A stretch of DNA of 64,000 nt from Amphritea japonica ATCC BAA-1530 (GCF_016592435.1 NZ_AP014545.1:434001-498000); one strand, 5' to 3'; counted from the first letter of the stretch, positions 30,304 through 39,827 are shown. Made by a program: numbers and translations. Notes: generated from the sequence alone by a model not told the origin.

Positions 30304-30992
30304 TGGTATCGTCTGAGCAACAGACCGCTCAAATGTCTGAAAGAGTAGTAGTCCGTGATTTGGGGCTTGTAGAATATCTGCCGACCTGGCAGACGATGCA
30401 GAATTTTACGGCAAATCGCGTGGCGGAAACGGTTGATGAAATCTGGCTGCTAGAACATCAGCCTGTGTTCACCCAGGGGCATCATGGCAACGAGTCTCAT
30501 CTGTTAGACACCGGTGATATCCCGGTAGTACAAGTCGACCGTGGTGGTCAGGTTACCTATCATGGCCCAGGGCAGTTGGTCGTTTATTTGTTGTTAAATA
30601 TCCGTCGTAAAAAGTTTGGTGTAAGAGAGCTGGTGGCCCGGATGGAAGCCAGTATTGTCGAGTTGTTGGCGGGTTTAGGTGTTGAGGCGTATGCCAAGCC
30701 TGACGCCCCCGGCGTTTACGTCGATGAAGCAAAGATTTGCTCGCTGGGATTGCGGGTGCGTAAAGGCTGCTCATTTCATGGGTTAGCGTTTAATCTGGAT
30801 ATGGATCTGGAACCCTTTAATCGAATTAACCCTTGCGGTTATGCGGGTATGGCTGTTACCCGTCTGACCAATCTGGCTGATGATATTGATCGGGAATTCG
30901 TTAAAGGTTTACTTATAGAAATACTGGTGAAAAGACTCGGCTACATCGAGCGCGCCAATGCTAATTCGCTGGAAGATATAGATGTCAGATAA
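30303..30992 (+). CDS. lipB: octanoyl-ACP:protein N-octanoyltransferase
   Basis: A 229-residue enzyme that moves octanoate from acyl carrier protein to lipoyl domains. The [18 protein letters not shown] block, the catalytic Lys in [14 protein letters not shown] and the catalytic Cys in INPCGYAGM are present. The start at 30303 overlaps the ybeD stop, and the 3' end overlaps lipA by 11 bases, so ybeD-lipB-lipA are translationally linked. A second in-frame ATG at 30333 is possible. Confidence 0.95.
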   Translation: MVSSEQQTAQMSERVVVRDLGLVEYLPTWQTMQNFTANRVAETVDEIWLLEHQPVFTQGHHGNESHLLDTGDIPVVQVDRGGQVTYHGPGQLVVYLLLNIRRKKFGVRELVARMEASIVELLAGLGVEAYAKPDAPGVYVDEAKICSLGLRVRKGCSFHGLAFNLDMDLEPFNRINPCGYAGMAVTRLTNLADDIDREFVKGLLIEILVKRLGYIERANANSLEDIDVR

Positions 30993-32016
30993 GAGTGATA
31001 AGTTGCAAAGTGCTCAGTCTCAAAACTCTGAAAAGAAAGGTTCTGGGGTTCAAAAAGATAAGCCGCATCGGGCTGAAGCCGGGGTGAAACTCAGAGGGGC
31101 AGAGAAGGTATCCCGTATCCCTGTTAAGGTAATTCCAACTGAGCGGGATCAGATTCTGCGTAAGCCGGAATGGTTGCGGGTTTCATTGGGTACCACGCCG
31201 CAAGTGCAGGGTATCAAGAAAAAACTACGTAAACATAAACTGGCGTCTGTCTGCGAAGAAGCCAGTTGCCCTAATCTGGGTGAGTGCTTCAGCCATGGTA
31301 CTGCAACCTTCATGATTATGGGGGATATATGTACCCGACGTTGTCCTTTCTGTGACGTTGCCCATGGTCGCCCTAAACCGCTACCAGAGAACGAGCCTGG
31401 TGAGTTAGCCGAAGCGATAGCCGACATGGGGCTTCGTTATGTGGTGATTACCTCCGTTGACCGTGATGATCTCCGTGATGGGGGAGCCGAACACTTTGCG
31501 CGCTGTATTACAGAAACCCGGAACGCGGTACCGTCGATTCAGGTAGAAACGCTGGTACCTGATTTCCGGGGACGTATGGATGTTGCACTGGATGTCTTAC
31601 AGCAGACGCCTCCCGACGTTTTCAACCATAATATGGAAACTGTTCCCAGGTTATATCGTAAAGTGCGCCCGGGTGCGGATTATCAGTGGTCTCTGGAATT
31701 GCTGAAAAAGTATAAACAGCGTTGCCCGGATGTGCGGACAAAGTCTGGTTTGATGGTGGGCGTGGGTGAGACGAAGGAAGAGATTTTTGACGTGTTGCGT
31801 GATCTGCGAGCTCATGATGTCGATATGCTCACGATTGGCCAGTACTTGCAGCCTAGCCGTGATCACCTTCCTATCGATCGTTATGTCACGCCGGCAGAAT
31901 TTGATGAATATGCCAAGGTGGCAAAAGAGCTGGGCTTTTCGCAAGTCGCGAGTGGTCCGCTGGTGCGTTCTTCCTATCATGCAGATTTGCAAGCCAAGGG
32001 TGAAGTAATCAGCTAA
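30982..32016 (+). CDS. lipA: lipoyl synthase
   Basis: A 344-residue radical-SAM enzyme that inserts two sulfurs into octanoyl groups. The auxiliary cluster is [13 protein letters not shown] and the radical-SAM cluster is C-T-R-R-C-P-F-C (C-x3-C-x2-C). The C-terminal [12 protein letters not shown] is typical. The first 45-50 residues form a charged Lys/Ser-rich extension without family similarity. The stop overlaps the following ATG by one base. Confidence 0.96.
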   Translation: MSDKSDKLQSAQSQNSEKKGSGVQKDKPHRAEAGVKLRGAEKVSRIPVKVIPTERDQILRKPEWLRVSLGTTPQVQGIKKKLRKHKLASVCEEASCPNLGECFSHGTATFMIMGDICTRRCPFCDVAHGRPKPLPENEPGELAEAIADMGLRYVVITSVDRDDLRDGGAEHFARCITETRNAVPSIQVETLVPDFRGRMDVALDVLQQTPPDVFNHNMETVPRLYRKVRPGADYQWSLELLKKYKQRCPDVRTKSGLMVGVGETKEEIFDVLRDLRAHDVDMLTIGQYLQPSRDHLPIDRYVTPAEFDEYAKVAKELGFSQVASGPLVRSSYHADLQAKGEVIS

Positions 32017-32951
32017 TGGGTCGCACTCAACTGCTTAAATTACTGCTGTCAGTGGTGATCCTGGTGATTACCCTGATGGTGGTTGAGTATCAGATCGGCT
32101 GGTACAGCCTACTGACGTCGTGGCAGGGCTTTTCAGCGGGCACTCTGGCCTTACTGGTTGTCTTGTCGCTCTGCAGTAATGCATTGCGGGCGCTGCGGAT
32201 TAAGATCAGTTTCGAACTCCCGGCGGAGCGCTATCCGCAGATGTTTTATCTGAGTACTAACCATAATCTGCTGAATAATCTGCTGCCAATGCGCACGGGT
32301 GAGGTGGCGTTCCCGGTACTGATTAAACGGTATTTTGGTATTGCCGTTGTAGCCTCTACTTCACATCTGTTGTTATATCGGTTACTGGATTTAGTGGCAC
32401 TGCTCTCCATTGCCGGCGTACTGGCTCTATGGCAATCAGATCAGGTGATCTCAGTCGTCATCATGCTGATGACGTTGTTTGGTCTTTTGTTGTTTGATCG
32501 CGGTAAGCAGTTAGTGGTCTGGCTGCTGGGTCGTTTCAGTAGTCCCAAACTGGCAAAGCTGGCGCAAGCATTCAGTGATCTGCCTACCCGTGGTGGTCAT
32601 TTTGGTGCGATTGTTCTGACCACTTATGCGGTCTGGCTAACGAAACTGCTGGCGTTTCTTGGCGTGGTGCTGCAGCTGTCGCAGCTGACCCTGGCCCAGG
32701 CTGTCACCAGTGTGGCTATCGCCGACCTTTCATCAATCCTGCCGATACATGGGATAGCGGGTTCAGGGACGTTTGAAGCGGCTTTTGTGCTTGCGGGTAA
32801 GCTCTATGCGATTGATACCACCGCACTACTGACTGTCGCTGTTCAGTTGCATCTGTTTCTGTTGCTGATGTCATTCGTTGCTTTTCTGTTGGGCTGGCTA
32901 GTGGCAAAAATTTTCAGTCGTCAAACGACTCTGAAGACAGGGACGGAGTAG
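32016..32951 (+). CDS. LPG-synthase-TM/YbhN-like membrane protein
   Basis: A 311-residue integral membrane protein with about eight hydrophobic segments. NNLLPMRTGEVAFPVLIKRYFG and the later ADLSSILPIHGIAGSGTFEA are the hallmarks of the lysylphosphatidylglycerol-synthase transmembrane (PF03706-like) family, here without the catalytic domain. Such proteins often partner glycosyltransferases and may move lipid-linked substrates. Its ATG overlaps the lipA stop, but its natural partners look to be the GT2/GT39/PAP2 genes that follow after a 98-base gap. Confidence 0.85.
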   Translation: MGRTQLLKLLLSVVILVITLMVVEYQIGWYSLLTSWQGFSAGTLALLVVLSLCSNALRALRIKISFELPAERYPQMFYLSTNHNLLNNLLPMRTGEVAFPVLIKRYFGIAVVASTSHLLLYRLLDLVALLSIAGVLALWQSDQVISVVIMLMTLFGLLLFDRGKQLVVWLLGRFSSPKLAKLAQAFSDLPTRGGHFGAIVLTTYAVWLTKLLAFLGVVLQLSQLTLAQAVTSVAIADLSSILPIHGIAGSGTFEAAFVLAGKLYAIDTTALLTVAVQLHLFLLLMSFVAFLLGWLVAKIFSRQTTLKTGTE

Positions 32952-33049
32952 TCTGCAATACTAGTCGTGGCGGGCATTATCTTCATATCAATAGGGCTTT
33001 GTGATAGAGTCCGCTATTAAATTTTTAATGACCTAGATCCGGGTAAATT

Positions 33050-34084
33050 ATGAAATCATTATCGATCGTTGTACCGATGTATAAAGAAGAGGACTGTGTA
33101 TTTCCGCTGGTTGAGCGGGTACATGAAGCTCTTAGTGACTATGCCGGTAAGTGGGAGCTTGTGTGCGTCGATGATGGCAGCCCGGATCAGACGGTTGCTC
33201 GCCTTAATGAGGCTCAGGAGCAATGGGGCGATCACCTGAGAGTAGTCGAGCTGCAGCGTAACTTCGGTCAGACCGCTGCAATGCAGGCGGGTATTGATGC
33301 TGCTCGCGGCGAAATTATTGTCACTATGGATGGTGATCTGCAAAATGATCCTGGTGATATACAGCGCATGATCATTGAAATGGAAGAGCGCGACCTGGAC
33401 ATGCTGCAGGGCTGGCGGAAGAAGCGGGAGGATGAGTCTACCCGGAAGTTCTTCTCGCGTCAGGCTAATCGTCTGATTGCTAAAGTCACTAAAGTACGCC
33501 TTCATGATTATGGTTGCAGCCTTAAAGTCTACCGTGCCAGCATTATTAAGCAGGTGCGTTTGTTTGGTGAAATGCACCGTTTTATCCCTGTCTGGGTCGC
33601 TTCCGTTACTAAGCCAGAGCGGATCGGTGAAACCGTTGTTGATCATCATGCTCGCCAGTTTGGTGAATCTAAGTATGGTCTGTCACGTACTTTCCGGGTA
33701 ATTCTGGATCTGCTGGTGGTATTTTTCTTCCTGAAATTTAAAGCGCGTCCGGGCCACTTTTTTGGCTACCTTGGCTTAGGTATGGGCGTCCTGGGTTCGC
33801 TGATCATGACCTGGCTGGTGATGGTAAAACTGTTCCTTGGTGAAGATATTGGTAGTCGTCCGCTGTTTATGGTGGGTATCTTCCTGTTGGTGGTATCTCT
33901 GCAATTCATCACCACCGGTGTACTCGCTGAGATGATGTCGCGGATTTTCTTTGAAACGTCTAATACCCGTGGTTATACACTGCGTGAGAAACTTAGCGAT
34001 GATGAAGAAGGGCAGTGGTTTACTCCTCAGCCTGCTGGAATGGATGAGACGACTGCGCATGACGCCGACATTGCGCCAAAATAA
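33050..34084 (+). CDS. family 2 glycosyltransferase, polyprenyl-phosphate sugar synthase type
   Basis: A 344-residue membrane-anchored GT-A enzyme of the DPM1/ArnC/GtrB type. The N-terminal nucleotide-sugar fold shows SIVVPMYKEED, CVDDGSPD and the metal site T-M-D-G-D-L-Q. Two C-terminal membrane helices lie near residues 235-310. It probably attaches a sugar from a nucleotide donor to undecaprenyl phosphate on the cytoplasmic face. It overlaps the ArnT-like gene by 26 bases, indicating a coupled pathway. The sugar cannot be told. Confidence 0.9.
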   Translation: MKSLSIVVPMYKEEDCVFPLVERVHEALSDYAGKWELVCVDDGSPDQTVARLNEAQEQWGDHLRVVELQRNFGQTAAMQAGIDAARGEIIVTMDGDLQNDPGDIQRMIIEMEERDLDMLQGWRKKREDESTRKFFSRQANRLIAKVTKVRLHDYGCSLKVYRASIIKQVRLFGEMHRFIPVWVASVTKPERIGETVVDHHARQFGESKYGLSRTFRVILDLLVVFFFLKFKARPGHFFGYLGLGMGVLGSLIMTWLVMVKLFLGEDIGSRPLFMVGIFLLVVSLQFITTGVLAEMMSRIFFETSNTRGYTLREKLSDDEEGQWFTPQPAGMDETTAHDADIAPK

Positions 34085-35651
34085 CGCGCTTCATTATGGG
34101 CTGCTGTTCGCAGCAGTCTTTTTTGCTTTCTTCTGGAATATTTGGGGCTTTCCTCTTTTTGACCTGGATGAAGGAGCGTTCTCCGAAGCAACGCGAGAGA
34201 TGCTGGCCAACAGCAACTTTGCTGCGACCTATCTGGACGGTGAGCCCCGCTACGATAAACCAATCTTAAGTTATTGGTTTCAGGCCCTCAGCGTTTCGTT
34301 ATTTGATCTGAGTGAATTCTCTCTGCGACTACCGTCGGCTATCGCCGCTAGTTGCTGGATGCTGGTGTGTTATCGCTTTGCCCGCCAACAGTGGAATAGT
34401 GATACTGCACTGTTCACTGTACTGATCATGGCAAACACGCTTTGGATCGGTATTATCGGGAAAGGGGCTATTGCGGATGCCTGGCTAAACCTGTTTCTTA
34501 CCCTTACCGTGCTGGATATCTGGCGCTATTGGCAGCAGCCTGAAGCGTCTCGCTTCCTATTGTTACGTGTGTACCTGTGGATGGCGCTGGGGCTGCTGAC
34601 AAAAGGTCCGGTAGCGGTGCTGATTCCGTTACTGGTCAGTGGTATTTTCTTTGTCATTCAGGGGCAGTGGCGACGCTGGCTGACGGCGATATTCTATCTG
34701 CCGGGTTGGGTGCTATTGTTACTGATTCTGACTCCCTGGCTATGGCTGGTGTATCAGGATCAGGGGATGGGATTCTTCAAAGGCTTTCTGCTAGACCATA
34801 ACCTTAATCGTTTCAGTGATACCCGTGAAGGGCACGGCGGAAAGCTCTGGTATTACCTAATAGCCTTGCCGTTGGTGTTACTGCCGTTTAGTTCGGCATT
34901 GTTTACGCTGCTACGCAATCTTCGTGAATATTGTAAGGACTCACTTACTCTCTATCTCATGATCTGGCTGGGTGTTGTGTTTGCGTTGGTGTCAGTATCA
35001 GGCACTCAGCTGCCTCACTATGTAGTCTATGGTATTGCGGGCTTACTGCTACTGTTTGCTCACCATCGTGATCGCCTGTTTAGTAGCTGGGGACTAATCT
35101 TCCCGTTAATGTTCTTTATCCTGATGCTCGCGCTGCCCTGGATGCTTGAGTCTGCCGCTGGTAGTAGCCGCAAACTCTATGAGCAAGAGATGCTGGGCAG
35201 AGTCTGGGATGTGGTGGGAGCGCCTTATCTGAGTGCCAGTGTTATTGCGTTGTTGCTGGTTGTAGGCATTGTTTTCACATCAAAGCTGGAAAAACCCATT
35301 AAGTTTGTTGCTATTGGCTTTATTCAGACTCTGTTTGTTTTTAATTTCTTCATTCAGGTAATGGCGGGTTTACAGCAGTTACCGGTTCAGGAAGCGGCGT
35401 ATATTGCTAAAGCGCGAGCAGGGCAGCATGTCGTTGCCTATGGTCTGCATATGCCGACTTTCAGTGTTTATCGCGATGCGATTACACCGAAAGAAAAAAA
35501 TCCGAAACCGGGGGATCTGATCTTTACTGATGCAGATAACCTGAGCAAACTGCAGAAACGCCATCCTGAGGCGCTATTAGAACCGCTCTATAGTAAAGGC
35601 GGTATTCGGTTAATGGAGTGGCGTGATGCAAAGTCTGTTAACACAGATTAA
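34059..35651 (+). CDS. ArnT-like family 39 glycosyltransferase
   Basis: A 530-residue GT-C membrane glycosyltransferase with about 11-12 helices. DLDEGAFSEATREML near residues 27-41 holds the acidic catalytic motif of the periplasmic loop, and DGEPRYDKPILSYWFQALS is the ArnT/PMT hallmark. It would transfer a sugar from undecaprenyl phosphate to lipid A, a glycan or a protein on the periplasmic side. I chose ATG 34059; the frame is open further upstream but only inside the GT2 gene. The last 26 bases overlap the PAP2 gene. Confidence 0.9.
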   Translation: MTPTLRQNNALHYGLLFAAVFFAFFWNIWGFPLFDLDEGAFSEATREMLANSNFAATYLDGEPRYDKPILSYWFQALSVSLFDLSEFSLRLPSAIAASCWMLVCYRFARQQWNSDTALFTVLIMANTLWIGIIGKGAIADAWLNLFLTLTVLDIWRYWQQPEASRFLLLRVYLWMALGLLTKGPVAVLIPLLVSGIFFVIQGQWRRWLTAIFYLPGWVLLLLILTPWLWLVYQDQGMGFFKGFLLDHNLNRFSDTREGHGGKLWYYLIALPLVLLPFSSALFTLLRNLREYCKDSLTLYLMIWLGVVFALVSVSGTQLPHYVVYGIAGLLLLFAHHRDRLFSSWGLIFPLMFFILMLALPWMLESAAGSSRKLYEQEMLGRVWDVVGAPYLSASVIALLLVVGIVFTSKLEKPIKFVAIGFIQTLFVFNFFIQVMAGLQQLPVQEAAYIAKARAGQHVVAYGLHMPTFSVYRDAITPKEKNPKPGDLIFTDADNLSKLQKRHPEALLEPLYSKGGIRLMEWRDAKSVNTD

Positions 35652-36489
35652 AGCCTGTTTTATTGTTGCCGGGTTACCGGGCCAGCTGGAGAGTGCGCAG
35701 CAACGTTTTAATCAGGAGACTGACCCGCAGGCGTTAGTTCGTTTAACACTGCTGGCGTTGGTTTTACTGGGCACAGCATTGCTACTCTGGCTGATAGCGG
35801 GCTATCATGGTGCTTTTCATCTGCTAAACCAGTTTACCCCCTATTTCCCTTCAACTTTCTGGCAGATCGTTACATTTATGGGGGATACAACATTTGTGTT
35901 GGCGTTGTCTCTGCTGGTTGCACGGCGTAATCCCGCGATTTTATGGGTGCTATTGATTGCTGCGGTTTATGGCACACTCGCGACCCATGGGTTTAAAAAC
36001 TTGTTCGATGCTGGCCGGCCTCCGGTTACGTTATTGACTGATGAATATAATCTGGTGGGCAGGGCGCTAAAAAATGGCAGCTTCCCCTCGGGCCACTCGT
36101 TGTCGGCGTTGGTTTTCGTCACAACGGCCTATTACTTCTTCAACAACCCCGTTCTTCGTGTGAGTTTGTTGTTGATAGGAGGTTTGGTTGCTCTGAGTCG
36201 AGTGATGGTTGCTGCTCACTGGCCGATCGATGTTTTAGTGGGTAGTGCGCTGGGTATACTGGTGACTGTCGCTGCGATTAAGACAGCGCAAAGGTACGCA
36301 TTAGGTTTTCGTTTACCGACGCACTTTTTTATCCTCTTCTTGCTCCTGACAGCAGCTCTGATGATTTTAGGTGGGCATGACGGGGGTTATCCACAGGCTC
36401 ATCTTTTCGCTAAAGTTATCGCCCTGTCCTCGTTACTAGTCTTTGTCTTTGAGTACTTTCTACCGCCACGACAGCCGCGAACTCGTTAG
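35626..36489 (+). CDS. PAP2-family membrane phosphatase
   Basis: A 287-residue membrane phosphatase with about six helices. All three PAP2 signature blocks are present: K-x6-R-P (KNLFDAGRPP), P-S-G-H (PSGHS) and S-R-x5-H-x3-D (SRVMVAAHWPID). Likely substrates are undecaprenyl pyrophosphate, phosphatidylglycerol phosphate or lipid A phosphates. In this cluster it may recycle the carrier or create a free position for ArnT. ATG 35626 is preferred over GTG 35623. It overlaps the upstream gene. Confidence 0.9.
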   Translation: MQSLLTQIKACFIVAGLPGQLESAQQRFNQETDPQALVRLTLLALVLLGTALLLWLIAGYHGAFHLLNQFTPYFPSTFWQIVTFMGDTTFVLALSLLVARRNPAILWVLLIAAVYGTLATHGFKNLFDAGRPPVTLLTDEYNLVGRALKNGSFPSGHSLSALVFVTTAYYFFNNPVLRVSLLLIGGLVALSRVMVAAHWPIDVLVGSALGILVTVAAIKTAQRYALGFRLPTHFFILFLLLTAALMILGGHDGGYPQAHLFAKVIALSSLLVFVFEYFLPPRQPRTR

Positions 36490-36682
36490 TAGAGGCAAGC
36501 CTTACTATCATCTGTGTATAAGCTTATATAAAAAGCTCAATCAGTAGTGTTTGGTTCTTTCTATCGTAGGGTTAATTATGCGATAATTTATATATTAGAT
36601 ATTTCTTATGTATGCGTGCTTATGTAACTGTTATTTTAAATAGCGCGCCTGCAATATTTTTATATATAAAGGGTGTTTTATC

Positions 36683-37120
36683 ATGGCTGCAAATAAAGTT
36701 ATTTCGGTATCAACTTCTATGAACGCAGGTGCTCAGGTGCATGCAGATATCCGCGGGCACAAAGTGACTATCGATCAGCCAAAACAGGCAGGTGGTACCG
36801 ATGAAGGCCCTACACCGCTCGAGTATTTCCTGTTCTCGTTGGCTGGATGTATTGCCAGTATTGCCCGTATAGCGGCGACTCAACAGAAGATTGAGATGCG
36901 CAGTATTAATGTTGATGTCGATGGGGCAATGAACCCTGCCGGATTGTTGGGTAAACCCACTGAAGACCGCGTAGGTTTTCAAACGATTACCGTTAAAGCG
37001 CAGATTGATGCTGATTTGAGTGATGAGGAGAAAGCAACGTTTCTTGAAGAAGTTTGTCACCGTTGCCCGCTGGATGACAACATAATGCTTGAAACGAAAG
37101 TTACGCATTCGCTTGTATAA
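36683..37120 (+). CDS. OsmC-family peroxiredoxin-like protein
   Basis: A 145-residue OsmC-fold protein. Two Cys of the thiol-peroxidase type are visible: one in SLAGCIASIARIA (about residue 58) and one in CHRCPLDDNI (about 133), with an additional Cys three residues before. Members reduce organic hydroperoxides. It is preceded by a very AT-rich 190-base gap, which includes a probable promoter (GATAATTTATATATTAGAT around 36582), and is followed by a repeat element and a terminator. Confidence 0.88.
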   Translation: MAANKVISVSTSMNAGAQVHADIRGHKVTIDQPKQAGGTDEGPTPLEYFLFSLAGCIASIARIAATQQKIEMRSINVDVDGAMNPAGLLGKPTEDRVGFQTITVKAQIDADLSDEEKATFLEEVCHRCPLDDNIMLETKVTHSLV

Positions 37121-37121
37121 G

Positions 37122-37186
37122 TAGCTCGAACACCGCTTTGCGGTTTGCTCGTTGCTCGACGGAAAACTTCGTTTTCCTTGTTCGAA
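37122..37186 (+). repeat. multi-hairpin repeat, copy A
   Basis: This 65-base intergenic element folds as outer stem TCGAAC/GTTCGA enclosing the perfect hairpins ACCGC-TTT-GCGGT and GGAAAA-CTTCG-TTTTCC. The reverse complement of 39991-40053 matches it closely over about 62 bases (for instance GACGGAAAACTTCGTTTTCC is identical). The two copies point toward each other across the EamA/LysR cassette. Confidence 0.75.
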
Positions 37187-37237
37187 AAAGTAAAAGTCAG
37201 GGTTAGACTGTTTTTTTAGGTTGTAAGCCAGATGATC

Positions 37238-37274
37238 AAAAAAAGGCTGATGCTTGACGCATCGGCCTTTTTTT
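37238..37274 (+). terminator. rho-independent terminator downstream of osmC
   Basis: A 16-bp stem (one G-T pair), AAAAAAAGGCTGATGC / loop TTGAC / GCATCGGCCTTTTTTT. It is symmetric in A/T tails, so it could work in both directions. It lies beyond repeat copy A. Confidence 0.85.
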
Positions 37275-37470
37275 ATGTGGATTAAAGCGCCTCGGTTATA
37301 TCTGCTAAGTGCCAGAAGTGAACTAGCTTTAGTCGTTAGATGTTGCTTTGCAACTTGCTAGTGGCTAGAAAAAGAATGACTCACCTTCTTTTAAATGTCC
37401 CCTATGAATCCACAGCCAATAGCGGACATAAAAAATCCTGATTTAATGGTTTATTTCGACCCTTAGCAGG

Positions 37471-38337
37471 CTATCGAAGTGACTTTGACCAGTATCTGGA
37501 AGCCAGAGGTAAAAAACCGCTACCAATGATAATAAGTGCACCTACCACTGCTACGCTGTTCGGGATTTCTGCGAATAACCAGTAACCAAATGCTAGTGAG
37601 TAAATTATCTTTGCATACTCAATGTTTGCGATCACATTAGCTTCACCCAACTTGTATGCGGTGACACCAATCCATTGTGCGGCTGAAGAAATGACACCTA
37701 CAAACACAAGTAAAACCAGTTCATGCATAGTTGGCCATTGCCACGCAAGAAGGCCTGGTATCAGTGCTATCAGGCCCACGAATACAGCCTGATACGTAAG
37801 CAAAATCACTCTGGACTCGGAGCGAGACATTCTTCTGACACAAACAACAGCAACAGCGGCTCCAAGTGCACCAGCCAATCCTGCAAGCGTATATATAGTG
37901 GATGTAGCTTCAAATACAGGCTGAACGACCAGTAGTACACCACAGAAACCAACGAGTACTGTGATTTGTCTAGCTATACCTACCGATTCAGACAGAAAAA
38001 CCCGAGAGATAATTGCGACAAATAGTACCTGTGTAAAACCTAACGCTGTTGCATCAGCAAGCGGAATATTGCTAACGGTGATAAAGCCTAGATAAAGAGC
38101 CATAAACGCGCCCACGATTCGAAGCAGGTGCAAATGAACCATCTGAGGCTTCAACAGCGTATCTATGGAAATAATAATGGAGGGGATCAGGAGCGTAATA
38201 AACACTAGCTGACGAAACAGCAGAATTTGGAATACATCAATTGTATCACTCAGTATTCGAACTAGTACGCCAACAAATACGAATAGAGCTGTAGACATGA
38301 GTGCCAACAGAATCCCCCTCAAAGGAGCTGGAAACAA
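37471..38337 (-). CDS. EamA/DMT-superfamily transporter
   Basis: A 288-residue inner-membrane permease with ten hydrophobic segments in two EamA repeats (about residues 6-140 and 150-285). The start is not clear: the first codon giving a full first helix is TTG at 38337; an ATG at 38298 would cut into helix 1. No in-frame ATG lies upstream before a stop. Members export amino acids, nucleobases or metabolites. It lies in an AT-richer cassette with a small membrane protein and a divergent LysR regulator, and its natural regulator is probably that LysR. Confidence 0.85.
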   Translation of the reverse strand: MFPAPLRGILLALMSTALFVFVGVLVRILSDTIDVFQILLFRQLVFITLLIPSIIISIDTLLKPQMVHLHLLRIVGAFMALYLGFITVSNIPLADATALGFTQVLFVAIISRVFLSESVGIARQITVLVGFCGVLLVVQPVFEATSTIYTLAGLAGALGAAVAVVCVRRMSRSESRVILLTYQAVFVGLIALIPGLLAWQWPTMHELVLLVFVGVISSAAQWIGVTAYKLGEANVIANIEYAKIIYSLAFGYWLFAEIPNSVAVVGALIIIGSGFLPLASRYWSKSLR

Positions 38338-38476
38338 GCGCTCTAGCTGAGGGGTTGAAAATCGTTTAGTTAGCCTCTGAATTAAAATTACGTACCTCTC
38401 TGATCACTCGAGATGCAATTATCAAGTATGCACCTATAGACAGGTCAACGCATTGGGTAAATATTTTACGGAATAA

Positions 38477-38571
38477 TGTCCGCATGGGTCGGTAGATGAC
38501 TTTATTGCTTCTGAGCTGGGCCAGATCAAACGTTTGAGTCTGCTACGTGTCAATAGCAGACATCTTTATGC
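38477..38571. repeat. degenerate inverted repeat between EamA and the small membrane gene
   Basis: AATGTCCGC near 38467-38475 faces a partly complementary GCAGACAT near 38555-38562. A related TGTCCGCTT/AAGCGGACA pair occurs at 39928-39970, and gcggacat also occurs near 37423. The match is imperfect and the ends are approximate. The shared GTCCGC/GCGGAC core suggests a dispersed repeat family. Confidence 0.3.
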
Positions 38572-38586
38572 AGACTGAAAATTAGT

Positions 38587-38901
38587 CTATTCATACAGCA
38601 TACCTATCAACATTGCTCCTAGTGCTACCAGATGTATCAACATTAGCGCCCTATCGTTCCAAAGCACTCCAACAGCAAACCATCCGATTAAACCCACCAG
38701 AAATAGATATATATTTAATGGTGTAATACCGAAAGCAGTCGCGGAGTAGCCTAGTATCTGAATCACGGATGAGACCCATTTAATCCAAAAAGAAACTCTG
38801 TCTCTGTCCCAGAAACTTCTACTAACTATTATCTGCATATATGTATTCCCAAGATTGATCATAAGTACGTTAATGCTATGGCTGTAACAATAAAGTTCCA
38901 T
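38587..38901 (-). CDS. small membrane protein, DUF6552-like
   Basis: A protein of up to 104 residues with three hydrophobic segments. The sequence WIKWVSSVIQILGYSATAFG, then IGWFAVGVLWNDRA and LVALGAMLIGML, resembles short proteins I remember as DUF6552, common in Rhodobacteraceae; the function is unknown. The ATG at 38838 gives an 83-residue protein with a cytosolic N-terminus and is the more likely start, since the first 21 residues of the longer form look non-coding. It is transcribed with the EamA gene or alone, divergent from lysR. Possibly horizontally acquired. Confidence 0.65.
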   Translation of the reverse strand: MELYCYSHSINVLMINLGNTYMQIIVSRSFWDRDRVSFWIKWVSSVIQILGYSATAFGITPLNIYLFLVGLIGWFAVGVLWNDRALMLIHLVALGAMLIGMLYE

Positions 38902-38937
38902 GACAAAGTTGACTAATCATATATGTTGATTCCAGAA

Positions 38938-38952
38938 TGTAGAAAATCTACA
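38938..38952. promoter_or_regulatory. candidate LysR operator
   Basis: A perfect palindrome, TGTAGA-AAA-TCTACA, fits the LysR consensus T-N11-A and lies 30 bases before the lysR start, between divergent genes. This is the expected place for an autoregulatory recognition site. Confidence 0.55.
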
Positions 38953-38981
38953 CCCTTAGCCTAATGCTTAACTGAGTACCT

Positions 38982-39827
38982 ATGCCGATCAATTTGAATA
39001 CTCTAATAATGTTTGATGCCGCCGCTCGTCACCTGAACTTCAGGCACGCAGCAGTAGAGCTATTCCTAACTCAGGGAGCTGTCGCTCAGAGGATCAGAAG
39101 GTTGGAACAAGACCTAGAGGTTAAGCTATTCGCACGACACGCCCGTGGATTAGAACTCACGGAGAAAGGAAAAGCCTATCATCAGAATATAAGACAGGCC
39201 CTTAACCTGATTAACAGTGCGACAGATGAACTAACAGGACAACGACAGCTGCTAACAATTAGCGCCCCTCCTTCGGTGGTGACTAAATGGCTTATGCCGC
39301 GTATTGCTGTTTTCAGTGAGCGCTTTCCAGACATTAACGTTCGAATTGTCGCAAGTGAAGGTATCACCAAATTCACTACTGAAGATGTCGACTTAGCAAT
39401 TCGTCAGGGCTTCCCTCCAGACGATCCAAAATTAATGCATAAGCAACTGGCAGGAATGATCTTATATGCAGTGTGCGCGCCAAAGTTCCTGTCGGAGACA
39501 GATTATCCAGCCACTTTGATCGACTTTTCTAATCATCGCCTGATAGAGGACAGCCATCAATCATGGTACCGCTTACTCAGGCATACACCGAGAAAAGTGT
39601 TGAAATTGAGCCATTCACACCTTGCTATTGATGCTGCGATTAACGGACAGGGAATCGCCTTGGTACCGAGTTTTCTGTTAGAACAGGAATTAGCACACAA
39701 TAAATTAATCTTACTCAGACAAGTCGATGGTAAGCAGGATGAGGGGCTTCATCTGCTTTGGCCTGAATCTCAAGACGTTGAGAATCGCCACCGAGAGATC
39801 TTGATCAATTGGCTTAACCAGCTGTGA
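38982..39827 (+). CDS. LysR-family transcriptional regulator (GcvA-like)
   Basis: A 281-residue regulator. The N-terminal winged helix-turn-helix (MFDAAARHLNFRHAAVELFLTQGAVAQRIRRLEQDL, shortened here to its landmarks LNFRHAAVEL and GAVAQRIRRLE) is GcvA-type. The C-terminal substrate domain starts near residue 88 (LTISAPPSVVTKWLMPRI). It probably controls the divergent small membrane protein and EamA exporter. The inducer is unknown. The composition is more AT-rich by eye than the flanking core genes. Confidence 0.92.
   Translation: MPINLNTLIMFDAAARHLNFRHAAVELFLTQGAVAQRIRRLEQDLEVKLFARHARGLELTEKGKAYHQNIRQALNLINSATDELTGQRQLLTISAPPSVVTKWLMPRIAVFSERFPDINVRIVASEGITKFTTEDVDLAIRQGFPPDDPKLMHKQLAGMILYAVCAPKFLSETDYPATLIDFSNHRLIEDSHQSWYRLLRHTPRKVLKLSHSHLAIDAAINGQGIALVPSFLLEQELAHNKLILLRQVDGKQDEGLHLLWPESQDVENRHREILINWLNQL

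Noticed and set aside
33059-33649. A 196-codon open frame on the minus strand inside the GT2 gene
   Set aside because: It lies wholly antisense to a gene with clear GT2 motifs, lacks a ribosome site and shows no recognisable domain.
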